Shown: positions 6,995-14,081 of the stretch, in pieces
How the letters are laid out: the number at the start of each line of letters is the position of its first letter
How positions within the stretch are numbered: position 1 is the first letter of the stretch
NCBI GenBank assembly: GCA_003453215.1
Contig: DMMB01000071.1
Location: forward strand, 3,682-27,343
Reading direction: 5' to 3'
Source of the DNA: Oscillospiraceae bacterium
Lineage (GTDB): Bacteria > Bacillota > Clostridia > Oscillospirales > Ruminococcaceae
Length of the DNA: 23,662 nt
Position numbers and translations under genes: made by a program
Notes under the pieces: generated by a model
Databases searched by the model: none
What the model saw: only the letters and a program-made list of their open reading frames with translations
Told to the model about the DNA's origin: nothing

Positions 6995-7023
6995 ATTGTA
7001 CTATTATTTTCCATAAAAAACAA
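6995..7023 (-). promoter_or_regulatory. Candidate sigma-A promoter of the abrB-like gene
   Basis: On the minus strand, TTGTTT (7018-7023), a 17-base spacer and TACAAT (6995-7000). The -10 is strong (5 of 6) and the -35 weak. The leader would be about 80 nt. Confidence 0.55.
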
Positions 7024-7103
7024 GAGGGTTTCCATGAAATTCGGCGAATTAAATGGACAAAATCGAGCTAAATTTCTTTTTTGGTTTGGATAATTTAGCC
7101 AAA

Positions 7104-7112
7104 TTCGACAAA
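7104..7112 (-). promoter_or_regulatory. Predicted Spo0A (0A) box
   Basis: The minus strand reads TTTGTCGAA, a full match to the TTTGTCRAA consensus. A degenerate copy in the same orientation (TTTGTCCAT) lies at 7053-7061, 51 bases away. The palindrome at 7038-7050 also contains CGGCGAA, one base from TGNCGAA. Function is inferred from match and context only. Confidence 0.5.
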
Positions 7113-7218
7113 AACTTATCAAATAACACCGCCAGGGAGTAGGAGCGTTTTCGAAAAGAAAGCACAAAGAGAAAATGAGATATATTGGAAATTTTGCAGG
7201 CAAAAGGGGAGCAGAACC

Positions 7219-7806
7219 ATGATGAATGCCATTTTGTGCGGGATGTTGATTTTTTCGATGATAGCGGCGGCCTTTCAGGGGAAGATGGAGGCGCTATCGA
7301 CAGCGGCCCTGACCGGCTGCGGGGAGGCGATTACGCTGATTTTATCGCTTGCCGGGATGCTGTGCCTGTGGAGCGGCCTGATGGAAATTGCCCGCCGCTG
7401 CCGCCTGACGGAGGCATTGGCCCGGCTCTTTGCCCCCTTTACCCGCCTGCTGTTCCCCTCTGTTCCCCAGGGAAGCCCGGCCATGCAGGCCATCTGTATG
7501 AATCTTTCGGCAAACTTGCTGGGGCTGGGGAATGCGGCCACGCCGCTGGGCCTTGCCGCCATGCAGGAACTGCAGAAGCAAAACCCCGAGAAGGAATGCG
7601 CCAGCGATGCTATGGTTACTTTTGTGGTGCTGAATACCGCCTCCCTGCAGCTGATCCCGACCACCTGTGCGGCGCTGCGGCAGCAGGCAGGCAGTACGGC
7701 TCCCATGGAAATTCTTCCGGCGGTGTGGTTAGCCGGCGCGGCGGCACTGGCAGCGGCTCTATTTATGAACAAGATACTGAGGAGGGGAAAGCATCGTGGC
7801 CTTTAG
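7219..7806 (+). CDS. spmA: Spore maturation protein A
   Basis: A 195-residue integral membrane protein of the nucleoside-transporter-like Gate family. Several hydrophobic segments run through it, including 1-18, 35-55 and 170-185. Gly/Asn-rich NLSANLLGLGNAATPLGLAA (about 96-115) and VVLNTASLQLIPTT are recognisable SpmA signatures. SpmA acts with SpmB in dehydration of the spore core; loss of the pair gives spores with raised water content in Bacillus and Clostridium. ATG 7219 follows AAGGGGAG with a 7-8 base gap. The 3' end overlaps the spmB start by 11 bases. Length matches the family (about 195). The upstream Spo0A-type box hints at sporulation control, although in B. subtilis the pair is transcribed by sigma-E. 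Confidence 0.9.
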   Translation: MMNAILCGMLIFSMIAAAFQGKMEALSTAALTGCGEAITLILSLAGMLCLWSGLMEIARRCRLTEALARLFAPFTRLLFPSVPQGSPAMQAICMNLSANLLGLGNAATPLGLAAMQELQKQNPEKECASDAMVTFVVLNTASLQLIPTTCAALRQQAGSTAPMEILPAVWLAGAAALAAALFMNKILRRGKHRGL

Positions 7807-8317
7807 CGCATGGATTATTCCGCTTTTCATCACCGTGTTGTTCGGTTGGGGGCTGGTCGCCGGCGTCGATGTATTTGGCTGCTTTTTGCAGGGGGCCAAA
7901 GAGGGACTGAAAACGGCAGCCTCCGTTACGCCGGCGCTGGTCTGCCTGCTTACGGTGGTCACCATGTTCCGACAAAGCGGTGCGCTGGAAGTGCTTACGG
8001 GTTTTCTTCGCCCATTGGCTGCGGCGGTCGGCTTCCCGGCAGAGGTGCTGCCGCTGGCCCTGCTGCGTCCGGTTTCCGGCAGTGGGGGAACGGCGCTGCT
8101 GCACCAGCTCTTGGAACAGTATGGCCCGGATGGCTTTATAGGGCGCGTGGGCAGTGTGCTGGCCGGCGCTTCAGAAACTACTTTTTACGCCATTGCGGTT
8201 TACTATGGCGCGGTAGGGATTCGCCGTACCCGGCACACTTTGGCTTCGGCCCTTACGGGGGATCTGGCCGCGGCCCTGATGAGCGCTGTTGCCGTTCGAC
8301 TGCTGATGGGGACGTGA
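7796..8317 (+). CDS. spmB: Spore maturation protein B
   Basis: A 173-residue membrane protein, partner of SpmA. It begins with a hydrophobic helix (IIPLFITVLFGWGLVAGVDVF) and carries the family segments FLQGAKEGLKTA (31-42), RPVSGSGGTALLHQLLEQYGPD (90-111) and GASETTFYAIAVYYGAVGI (123-141), which give a firm assignment. The start is GTG 7796, because GGAGGGG lies 8 bases before it inside the spmA end; no upstream ATG suits. Overlap with spmA indicates translational coupling. The gene ends 9 bases before the stop of a convergent lipoprotein gene, with no obvious terminator between. Confidence 0.92.
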   Translation: MAFSAWIIPLFITVLFGWGLVAGVDVFGCFLQGAKEGLKTAASVTPALVCLLTVVTMFRQSGALEVLTGFLRPLAAAVGFPAEVLPLALLRPVSGSGGTALLHQLLEQYGPDGFIGRVGSVLAGASETTFYAIAVYYGAVGIRRTRHTLASALTGDLAAALMSAVAVRLLMGT

Positions 8318-8326
8318 TCTGGCTTA

Positions 8327-8962
8327 TTAGAGGGAAACGGTATCCAGATAACGCAGGAAGAAGGTGCTGTCCGGTCGTGTCATCACGGAGTAACGAGTAC
8401 GGAAGTCCCCTATTTTATAGGGATTTTCATAATATACATCGCCATACAGTTCGTAACTGACACTTACCTCGGCTTTTTCCCAATCAATTTGTATTTCTGT
8501 GTTTCTGCATACCGGAGTGTTCCCCCACCCAAAGCCGGACCAGAACACATACTCCCCGGTCTCGGGAACATAGGTATCTTCACCAAACTCATAATCCGGA
8601 ATATCGAACACTTCCTCGGCCATCTGCTGTATCTTTTCTTTTGGAAAGTGATAACATCCCTCATCATCCATGGTGACAAAATCGTGGTACAGGTATTCCT
8701 CTTCCTGCATGAACATTACCGTACTTAAGACAAAAAGATGGACCTGCCGGTCCTCCAGAGGATAGGCGGAGCTCCCCAGGATATCCCCGGAGTAAAAAGC
8801 AAAGTTGGTCAGCTGCGCGGTCAGAATCTCCGAGGAGATTTGCAGTTCCTCTTGTATTGCATCCCAGTCCAATGCAGTCTTTCCCTGCGGGGCATTGCCG
8901 GTACAGGCGCAAAGACTAAAGCAAAGGGCCAGAACGATTGCGTATGAAAATATCTTTTTCAT
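8327..8962 (-). CDS. Lipoprotein of unknown function
   Basis: A 211-residue exported lipoprotein. The signal peptide is MKK plus a hydrophobic stretch ending in the lipobox LCAC with Cys20. The mature part is acidic and rich in aromatic residues (many Tyr, Phe, Trp), with HDFVTMDDEGCYHFPKEKI near the middle and FWSGFGWGN towards the C-terminal third. I do not recognise a domain. Start ATG 8962 follows AGGAGA by 7 bases; an in-frame start at 9046 would add 28 residues that hide the signal peptide and overlap the promoter at 9009-9037. The gene is convergent with spmB and divergent from the response regulator gene. Monocistronic by position. Confidence 0.75.
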   Translation of the reverse strand: MKKIFSYAIVLALCFSLCACTGNAPQGKTALDWDAIQEELQISSEILTAQLTNFAFYSGDILGSSAYPLEDRQVHLFVLSTVMFMQEEEYLYHDFVTMDDEGCYHFPKEKIQQMAEEVFDIPDYEFGEDTYVPETGEYVFWSGFGWGNTPVCRNTEIQIDWEKAEVSVSYELYGDVYYENPYKIGDFRTRYSVMTRPDSTFFLRYLDTVSL

Positions 8963-9008
8963 GGCGTTTTCTCCTACATATTTTTGCCGCAGCAGCATAT
9001 TTTCCATC

Positions 9009-9037
9009 ATTTTACCATGGATATAGGAGGGAAGCAA
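9009..9037 (-). promoter_or_regulatory. Sigma-A promoter of the 211-residue lipoprotein gene
   Basis: On the minus strand TTGCTT (9032-9037), a 17-base spacer and TAAAAT (9009-9014), preceded by TGG as an extended -10. Confidence 0.65.
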
Positions 9038-9132
9038 CAGAGACATTACAGGGCGCGGATATCCGTCTGCGCCGCTTCTTCCTGTTACCGCCTTTCCTCA
9101 CAATATTTTAACAAATTCGCCATAAACGGCGC

Positions 9133-9161
9133 TTTGCAAAAGCAGCGACCGGTGTTATAAT
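9133..9161 (+). promoter_or_regulatory. Sigma-A promoter of the response regulator operon
   Basis: Perfect TATAAT (9156-9161) with an extended -10 TGT (9153-9155). The -35 is TTTGCA at 17 bases or TTGCAA at 16 bases. The leader would be about 30 nt. Confidence 0.7.
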
Positions 9162-9197
9162 GTAATTTAGCAAATTATGACCTAAGGAGGAAATAGC

Positions 9198-9890
9198 ATG
9201 ATGGACAAGATCCTGGTAGCCGATGACGACCTGAATATCTGCGAACTGCTGCGCCTGTATCTGGAAAAAGAGGGCTTTGAGGTAGTAATGGCCCACGATG
9301 GCGAAGAAGCGGTTGCTAAATTTGAAAGCGAAAAACCCTCCCTGATCCTTTTGGATATTATGATGCCCAAACTGGATGGCTGGCAGGTTTGCCGTCAGAT
9401 CCGCCAGAAGAGCGATTGCCCCATTATTATGCTTACGGCCAAAGGAGAAACCTTTGATAAAGTGCTGGGCCTGGAACTGGGCGCCGATGACTATGTGGTA
9501 AAGCCCTTTGATACCAAAGAGATTGTGGCGCGCATCAAGGCGGTTCTGCGCCGCAGCGGCCCGGCAGGCAATGCGGCCGGCGAGGTAAAGGAAGTCAGCT
9601 ACGATAAGCTGACCGTTAATATGACCCGCTACGAGCTGAAAGTGGATGGTAAGGTGGTGGATGCCCCGCCCAAGGAACTGGAGCTGCTGTTCCACCTGGC
9701 CAGCAATCCCAACCGGGTTTTCACCCGCGATCAGCTGCTGGATGAAGTGTGGGGCTTTGAGTATTATGGCGATAGCCGCACCGTTGATGTGCACATCAAG
9801 CGCCTGCGCGAAAAGCTGGAGGGCGTTAGTGACCAGTGGAGCCTCAAGACGGTTTGGGGCGTCGGTTATAAGTTTGAGGTCAAGGAATAA
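9198..9890 (+). CDS. OmpR/PhoB-family response regulator
   Basis: A 230-residue transcription factor controlled by phosphorylation. The receiver domain (about 4-118) has the acidic pocket D9-D11, phosphoacceptor Asp53 in LLDIMMPKLDG, Thr80 and Lys102 in VVKPF. The C-terminal winged-helix domain (about 133-229) shows PPKELELLFHLASNPNRVF, the DQLLDEVWG segment and recognition-helix region SRTVDVHIKRLREKLE, ending in VWGVGYKF. The ribosome binding site AAGGAGG precedes tandem ATG codons at 9198 and 9201; the first is used here. The partner kinase starts 2 bases after the stop. The targets are unknown; the downstream HtrA-like gene suggests envelope stress, and automatic names such as WalR/YycF or VicR would overstate the evidence. 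Confidence 0.92.
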   Translation: MMDKILVADDDLNICELLRLYLEKEGFEVVMAHDGEEAVAKFESEKPSLILLDIMMPKLDGWQVCRQIRQKSDCPIIMLTAKGETFDKVLGLELGADDYVVKPFDTKEIVARIKAVLRRSGPAGNAAGEVKEVSYDKLTVNMTRYELKVDGKVVDAPPKELELLFHLASNPNRVFTRDQLLDEVWGFEYYGDSRTVDVHIKRLREKLEGVSDQWSLKTVWGVGYKFEVKE

Positions 9891-9892
9891 GA

Positions 9893-11437
9893 ATGAAAAA
9901 AACGCAGAAAACCCTGATGGGCAAGTACTATTCGGTGTGCTGCGCCATCATTCTGCTCAGTATGGTGCTGGTGGGTTCCATCTTTATGGTGCTGGCCAAT
10001 GACTACCTGCGGGAAGAAAAAATCAGCCTGCTGGAGAAAAACGTAACCCAGGCGGCGCGGCTGACCATGGAAAACTACGCGGCCCATGAGTACCGCTATG
10101 TCAGCAGCGATACCCTGCAGCCGGTGTATGCGGTATTGGGTTCCGCCATCGAAGCGGATATTTACCTTTCCGATAATAAGGGCAATATTCTCATTATGGC
10201 CCACACCACTGAAAGCGCCATTCCGCAATCGGTACCGCAGGCGGTGCTGGAAAGCCTTTCAAAGACCGGCAGCTATCAGGGATCGGTTACGCTTACCGGG
10301 ACGGGCGAGGACCCGCAGTATGCGGTAGCCACCCCGGTGGTGGATGAAAACGGCCTGCTGGTGGGTGCTGTGATGGCGACCGCCCGGGCGGCCAACCGCG
10401 CCCTGGCCGGGGATATGCTGCAGATGTTCCTCATTGCGGCGATTGTGGTGCTGGTGGTCAGCTTTATCGTGATTTACTTTGTTACCAGCAGCCTGGTGAA
10501 CCCCCTGCGCCAGATGGCAGCCGCGACCCGCGCCTTTGCCAAGGGCGATTTTTCGGTGCGGGTGCCGGTGGAAGGCGATGACGAAATCGGCCGGTTGGCC
10601 TCCGCCTTTAATAATATGGCGACGGAACTGGCGCTTACCGAATCGGTGCGCCGCAGCTTTACGGCCAATGTCAGCCATGAGCTGAAAACCCCCATGACCA
10701 CCATCGGCGGCTTTGTCGATGGCATATTGGATGGCACCATCCCGCCGGAGCGGCAGAACCACTATCTGCGCATCGTTTCCAGCGAAGTGCAGCGGCTTTC
10801 CCGCCTGGTACGGAATATGCTTACTCTGAGCCAAATTGAGGCCGGGGAACGCACCATCCAGCCCACCGAAGTGGAGATTACCTCGCTGGTGACCAATACC
10901 CTGCTGGGCTTTGAACAGCGGCTGGAGGAAAAGCACATTGAGGTAGAGGGGCTGGATACCGACCGCTACTGGGTGCTGGCCGATGCTGATTTAATTCAGC
11001 AGGTGGTGTACAATCTTATTGATAACGCCGTCAAATTTGTGAATGAAGGCGGCACCCTTTCCTTCGACTTTTATGCCGAGGGCGAGAATATTATGGTAGC
11101 AGTGCGCAATACCGGTTCCGGTGTTCTGCCGGAGGAAATCCCGCGGCTGTTTGACCGGTTCTATAAGACCGACCGCAGCCGAAGCCTGGATAAAAACGGC
11201 GTGGGTCTGGGGCTTTCTATCTGCCGCACCATTATGAATGTCCATGAGGGCGAAATATTTGTGCGCAGCCAGCCCGGGGAATATACCGAGTTTGTGTTTG
11301 GCCTGAAGGCCGACCCTGCCCACTACAAAAAAGGCGTCAACCGAAAAGCCCCAACGGTAGATGCCAGCTTTACCACATTACCGGCGGCCCCCGCTGCCGG
11401 CCGGGAGGAGAAACAGCATGAGAAACCGCAGCAATGA
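9893..11437 (+). CDS. Membrane sensor histidine kinase
   Basis: A 514-residue kinase paired with the regulator just upstream. It has a membrane helix at about 15-35, an extracellular sensor region of about 140 residues (36-175), a second helix (176-198), a HAMP linker (199-252), the phosphoacceptor segment SHELKTPM with His262, and an ATPase domain with N-box YNLIDNAVKF (373-382), F-box LFDRFYKTDRSRS (419-431) and G2 box GVGLGLS (436-442). The G1 box reads NTGSG instead of DxGxG, so the usual Asp is Asn. After the catalytic domain is a loose Ala/Pro-rich tail of about 40 residues that overlaps the protease gene by 20 bases. AAGGA inside the regulator gene serves ATG 9893. Confidence 0.92.
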   Translation: MKKTQKTLMGKYYSVCCAIILLSMVLVGSIFMVLANDYLREEKISLLEKNVTQAARLTMENYAAHEYRYVSSDTLQPVYAVLGSAIEADIYLSDNKGNILIMAHTTESAIPQSVPQAVLESLSKTGSYQGSVTLTGTGEDPQYAVATPVVDENGLLVGAVMATARAANRALAGDMLQMFLIAAIVVLVVSFIVIYFVTSSLVNPLRQMAAATRAFAKGDFSVRVPVEGDDEIGRLASAFNNMATELALTESVRRSFTANVSHELKTPMTTIGGFVDGILDGTIPPERQNHYLRIVSSEVQRLSRLVRNMLTLSQIEAGERTIQPTEVEITSLVTNTLLGFEQRLEEKHIEVEGLDTDRYWVLADADLIQQVVYNLIDNAVKFVNEGGTLSFDFYAEGENIMVAVRNTGSGVLPEEIPRLFDRFYKTDRSRSLDKNGVGLGLSICRTIMNVHEGEIFVRSQPGEYTEFVFGLKADPAHYKKGVNRKAPTVDASFTTLPAAPAAGREEKQHEKPQQ

Positions 11438-12626
11438 AAATAATTACCACTGGGATTACCGAGAATATCAGGGCAATTATGGCCAAAACCCGGCCCGCCG
11501 CTCCAACAGCCGGGGCCTAAAAATATTCCTGATTACCATGGGCGTGGTGGTTTTGCTGGTGGGGGCGCTGTGCATTGGCGCTTCGGCTTGGTCCCATAAA
11601 AACCCCCAGCCGGAAAACCCGTCCATCGGCAATGACCAGCTGGAGCATCTGCCGGAGATTGACCAGCAGAACAAGCCGGAAGATAATGTACCGGATACCA
11701 CCGAAGATGGGCTATTGACGCCGGCCGGCATCTACAAAAAATGCGCCCCCTCGGTGGTGGGCATTGTCAGCTACGGCAGCAGCTCCACTGCGCAGGGCAC
11801 CGGCATCATTCTTTCGGAAAACGGCTACATCATTACCAATGCCCATGTGGTCAGCGACGGAGAGCAGTACGAAGTGGTGCTGCAGAATGGCGACAGCTAC
11901 GATGCCACGCTCATTGGCGCTGATAACCAAAGCGATCTGGCCCTGCTGCGGATGATAAACCCGCCCGAAGGGCTGGTGGCAGCGACTTTTGGCAACAGCG
12001 ATGAACTGGAAGTGGGCGAAATGGTGGTGGCCATCGGCAACCCCGGCGGCCTGGCGCTGGCCTCCACCCAAACGGTGGGATATATTTCGGCAGTACAGCG
12101 CACCATCACCACCGAATTGGGTTACACTATGGTCTGTATCCAGGCGGATGCGGCCATTAACCCCGGCAACAGCGGCGGCCCGCTCATTAATACCTACGGC
12201 CAGGTGGTGGGCATTACCTCCAGCAAGCTGGTGGAAGAAGGCTACGAGGGTATCGGGTTTTCGATCCCCATTAATACGGCTTTGCCCATTCTGGATGACC
12301 TGATGCAGCATGGCCGGGTGACGGGCCGGGCGCAGCTGGGCATTACCGTTACCGAAGTAAGCAGCAATGAGGCCAGCTATTACGGCATTCCCATGGGACT
12401 GCGGATTGTCTCCATTAACAGCGACAGCGATGTGGGCCGTCAGGGAGCCGAAGTGGGCGATATTATCACCTCCATTGATGGCTGGGCCATTACCTCCCGC
12501 GGGGATTGCAGCGACATTCTGGCGCAGCACCAGCCCGGGGATACCGTAGAGATTAGTCTTTACCGTTCCAGCCGTACCGGCCGGGGCCAGACCTTTACCA
12601 TTACGGTAACGCTGCAGGGTTCCTAA
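11418..12626 (+). CDS. HtrA/DegP-like membrane-anchored serine protease with PDZ domain
   Basis: A 402-residue surface protease and likely quality-control factor. An Asn/Arg/Tyr-rich cytoplasmic N-terminus (1-33) precedes one membrane helix (34-57), an acidic Pro/Asn linker (58-100), a trypsin-like domain with catalytic His143 (ITNAHVVS), Asp173 (QSDLALLRM) and Ser252 (NPGNSGGPL), then a single PDZ domain (about 300-395). The triad is complete. This matches the HtrA/HtrB architecture of Firmicutes. ATG 11418 was chosen because GGAGGAG lies just upstream; earlier in-frame starts lie in kinase coding sequence and lack one. Overlap with the kinase gene places it in the two-component operon, so it may be both a target and part of the response. 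A terminator follows. Confidence 0.92.
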   Translation: MRNRSNENNYHWDYREYQGNYGQNPARRSNSRGLKIFLITMGVVVLLVGALCIGASAWSHKNPQPENPSIGNDQLEHLPEIDQQNKPEDNVPDTTEDGLLTPAGIYKKCAPSVVGIVSYGSSSTAQGTGIILSENGYIITNAHVVSDGEQYEVVLQNGDSYDATLIGADNQSDLALLRMINPPEGLVAATFGNSDELEVGEMVVAIGNPGGLALASTQTVGYISAVQRTITTELGYTMVCIQADAAINPGNSGGPLINTYGQVVGITSSKLVEEGYEGIGFSIPINTALPILDDLMQHGRVTGRAQLGITVTEVSSNEASYYGIPMGLRIVSINSDSDVGRQGAEVGDIITSIDGWAITSRGDCSDILAQHQPGDTVEISLYRSSRTGRGQTFTITVTLQGS

Positions 12627-12643
12627 AAGCGCAATAGTCCAAT

Positions 12644-12671
12644 AAAAAAGCCGCCTGCGGGCGGCTTTTTT
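12644..12671. terminator. Bidirectional rho-independent terminator
   Basis: AAAAAAGCCGCC, TGCG loop, GGCGGCTTTTTT: a symmetric 12-bp stem with A and T runs on both sides. It serves the protease gene (+) and, 24 bases after its stop, tmcAL (-). Confidence 0.92.
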
Positions 12672-12694
12672 GCGTTCTTGGGTTTTAATATGGG

Positions 12695-13879
12695 TTAATA
12701 TTTAATGATGGGTGTGGTGTATTCACTGCCGCAGGGGGCCACCCCCGGGGTAAAGGCATGATACAAATCGGCAGCGCGGCTTTCCAGCCGGGCAAATTGG
12801 GCGGCAGTTTGACCGGTGCTTTCCAGCTCGGCCAGAGAGGCCGAAAGCGGCAGCGTGCGGGTTAATTTTGCCCGGTTCAGAACTTCCGCCCCCTGCGAAT
12901 TCATTCCTAAAATTCGCAGGTAAGGCGGCAAAGCCGCGGAAAGCCCAGCCGGGAGCCCCAGCATGGCGGCCAGTAAAACCCGGCGCAGCCGGGCGTGACT
13001 GTAGCGCTTGGTTTTGGCATCCCGCAGCAGGTCATCCAGGTTTTTGGCAGTGCGGCTGGCCCGGTACAGGCGGTGCTCCAGCCCTTCGCTAATATCGGGC
13101 AGAGCGCCAAAATCATTTTCCGTCATGGTGCGTAGATGGGCCAAGGCCGCCCGCTGCCACAGGGCGCGATCCAAAATAGCCCCTTGCTGTTCCGCCCGCC
13201 GTAATTGCTCCGCCATAGCGGGGGGCAGCAGGGCAGAAATATCCTCCCCGGCAAAATACCGCTGCCGCAGCAAAGAGGCCGAAGGGTAGTCCTCTGCGGG
13301 GGTGATACTATCGTGGGGGGCACCCTGCCGGGGCAGGGTAAGAGGGGTAATGGAGGAATTTACCCGCTGCAACGCCAATAAATACTCTACCCCCAGAATA
13401 TTATTGGGGGAGGAAAGCAGTGCGGCGTTTTCGCCCAGCAGAGAGGCTACCGCGGCCTGCCGCGCCGCCGCAAAGGGCAGACCCGCTGCAAGATGCGGCG
13501 CCAGCGCAGCCGGGAGTTCGGGAGAATTTAAAACGGCGGCAACCGATTGCAGGGCGGCCAGATCACCACATTCGCTGCCAAAAACCAGTGTATCTACGCA
13601 GCCCAGGGCGGTAAGACTGGCCACAGCCCCATGGGCAAAATGCTCAGCGGTGGAAACGGCATAGGGCAGCGGCAGCTGCAGCACCAAATCGGCCCCGCAT
13701 TGCAGCGCAGCGGTAACCCGATAGGGCCAGGGACAGAGGGCCGGTTCGCCCCGCTGCACAAAATGGCCGCTGACGATGGCAACAATGTGGGTGGCGCCCT
13801 GCTGGCGGGCAGCCTTTATGGGCAGCAAATGCCCCCGATGCAGGGGGTTCCATTCGGCTATAACAGCAGCAACCTGCAT
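12695..13879 (-). CDS. tmcAL: tRNA(Met) cytidine acetate ligase TmcAL (YlbM family)
   Basis: A 394-residue enzyme that uses ATP and acetate to make acetyl-adenylate and acetylates the wobble cytidine of elongator tRNA(Met) (ac4C34). The N-terminal nucleotidyltransferase-like domain opens with AAVIAEWNPLHRGH, where H14-R15-G16-H17 is the HxGH motif; the family more often has EYNPFHNGH. Further family segments are VSGHFVQRGEPAL, FGSECGD and the SPNNILGVEYL motif. The C-terminal half is Ala/Leu/Arg-rich and carries the conserved KTKRYSHARLRR segment. ATG 13879 follows AAAGGAGG by about 8 bases, so the in-frame start 27 bases upstream is not used. It is divergent from ackA; both enzymes handle acetate, although tmcAL-ackA proximity in Clostridia may be only positional. 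Confidence 0.9.
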   Translation of the reverse strand: MQVAAVIAEWNPLHRGHLLPIKAARQQGATHIVAIVSGHFVQRGEPALCPWPYRVTAALQCGADLVLQLPLPYAVSTAEHFAHGAVASLTALGCVDTLVFGSECGDLAALQSVAAVLNSPELPAALAPHLAAGLPFAAARQAAVASLLGENAALLSSPNNILGVEYLLALQRVNSSITPLTLPRQGAPHDSITPAEDYPSASLLRQRYFAGEDISALLPPAMAEQLRRAEQQGAILDRALWQRAALAHLRTMTENDFGALPDISEGLEHRLYRASRTAKNLDDLLRDAKTKRYSHARLRRVLLAAMLGLPAGLSAALPPYLRILGMNSQGAEVLNRAKLTRTLPLSASLAELESTGQTAAQFARLESRAADLYHAFTPGVAPCGSEYTTPIIKY

Positions 13880-13976
13880 GGGCTTGCCCTCCTTTCCGGC
13901 AATCATTACTTCTCCACTTATAAAAATTTATGCATACTGATATCGCAAATAAGCAATAAATGTTTATGTAGAATTA

Positions 13977-14005
13977 TTGACAAACTTCTTTAATTCCCAT
14001 AATAT
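13977..14005 (+). promoter_or_regulatory. Sigma-A promoter of ackA
   Basis: Perfect TTGACA (13977-13982), with TAATAT at a 17-base spacing (14000-14005) or CATAAT at 15 bases (13998-14003). The leader would be about 70 nt. The AT-rich stretch 13905-13975 probably also holds the tmcAL promoter on the other strand. Confidence 0.65.
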
Positions 14006-14081
14006 TAAATAGATAAAAAAGTGTCAAGCCCCAATGGCTGTACCAAAGCCGGGAATAACAGCAAAGGAGACAAGTACACCG

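Larger units (their letters stand above)
6910..7218. other. Divergent abrB-spmA regulatory region (309 bp)
   Basis: AT-rich and gene-free. It contains the abrB promoter (6995-7023, minus), a palindrome AATTCG-G-CGAATT (7038-7050), an inverted repeat GCTAAATT/AATTTAGC (7067-7074 and 7092-7099), a Spo0A-type box (7104-7112) and the spmA ribosome binding site (AAGGGGAG, about 7204-7211). No clear sigma-A or sigma-E promoter for spmA was found. Confidence 0.65.

Noticed and set aside
7067..7099. GCTAAATT/AATTTAGC inverted repeat as a regulator operator.
   Set aside because: Only 8 bp in very AT-rich DNA with a 17-base gap; noted in the region entry but not enough alone.
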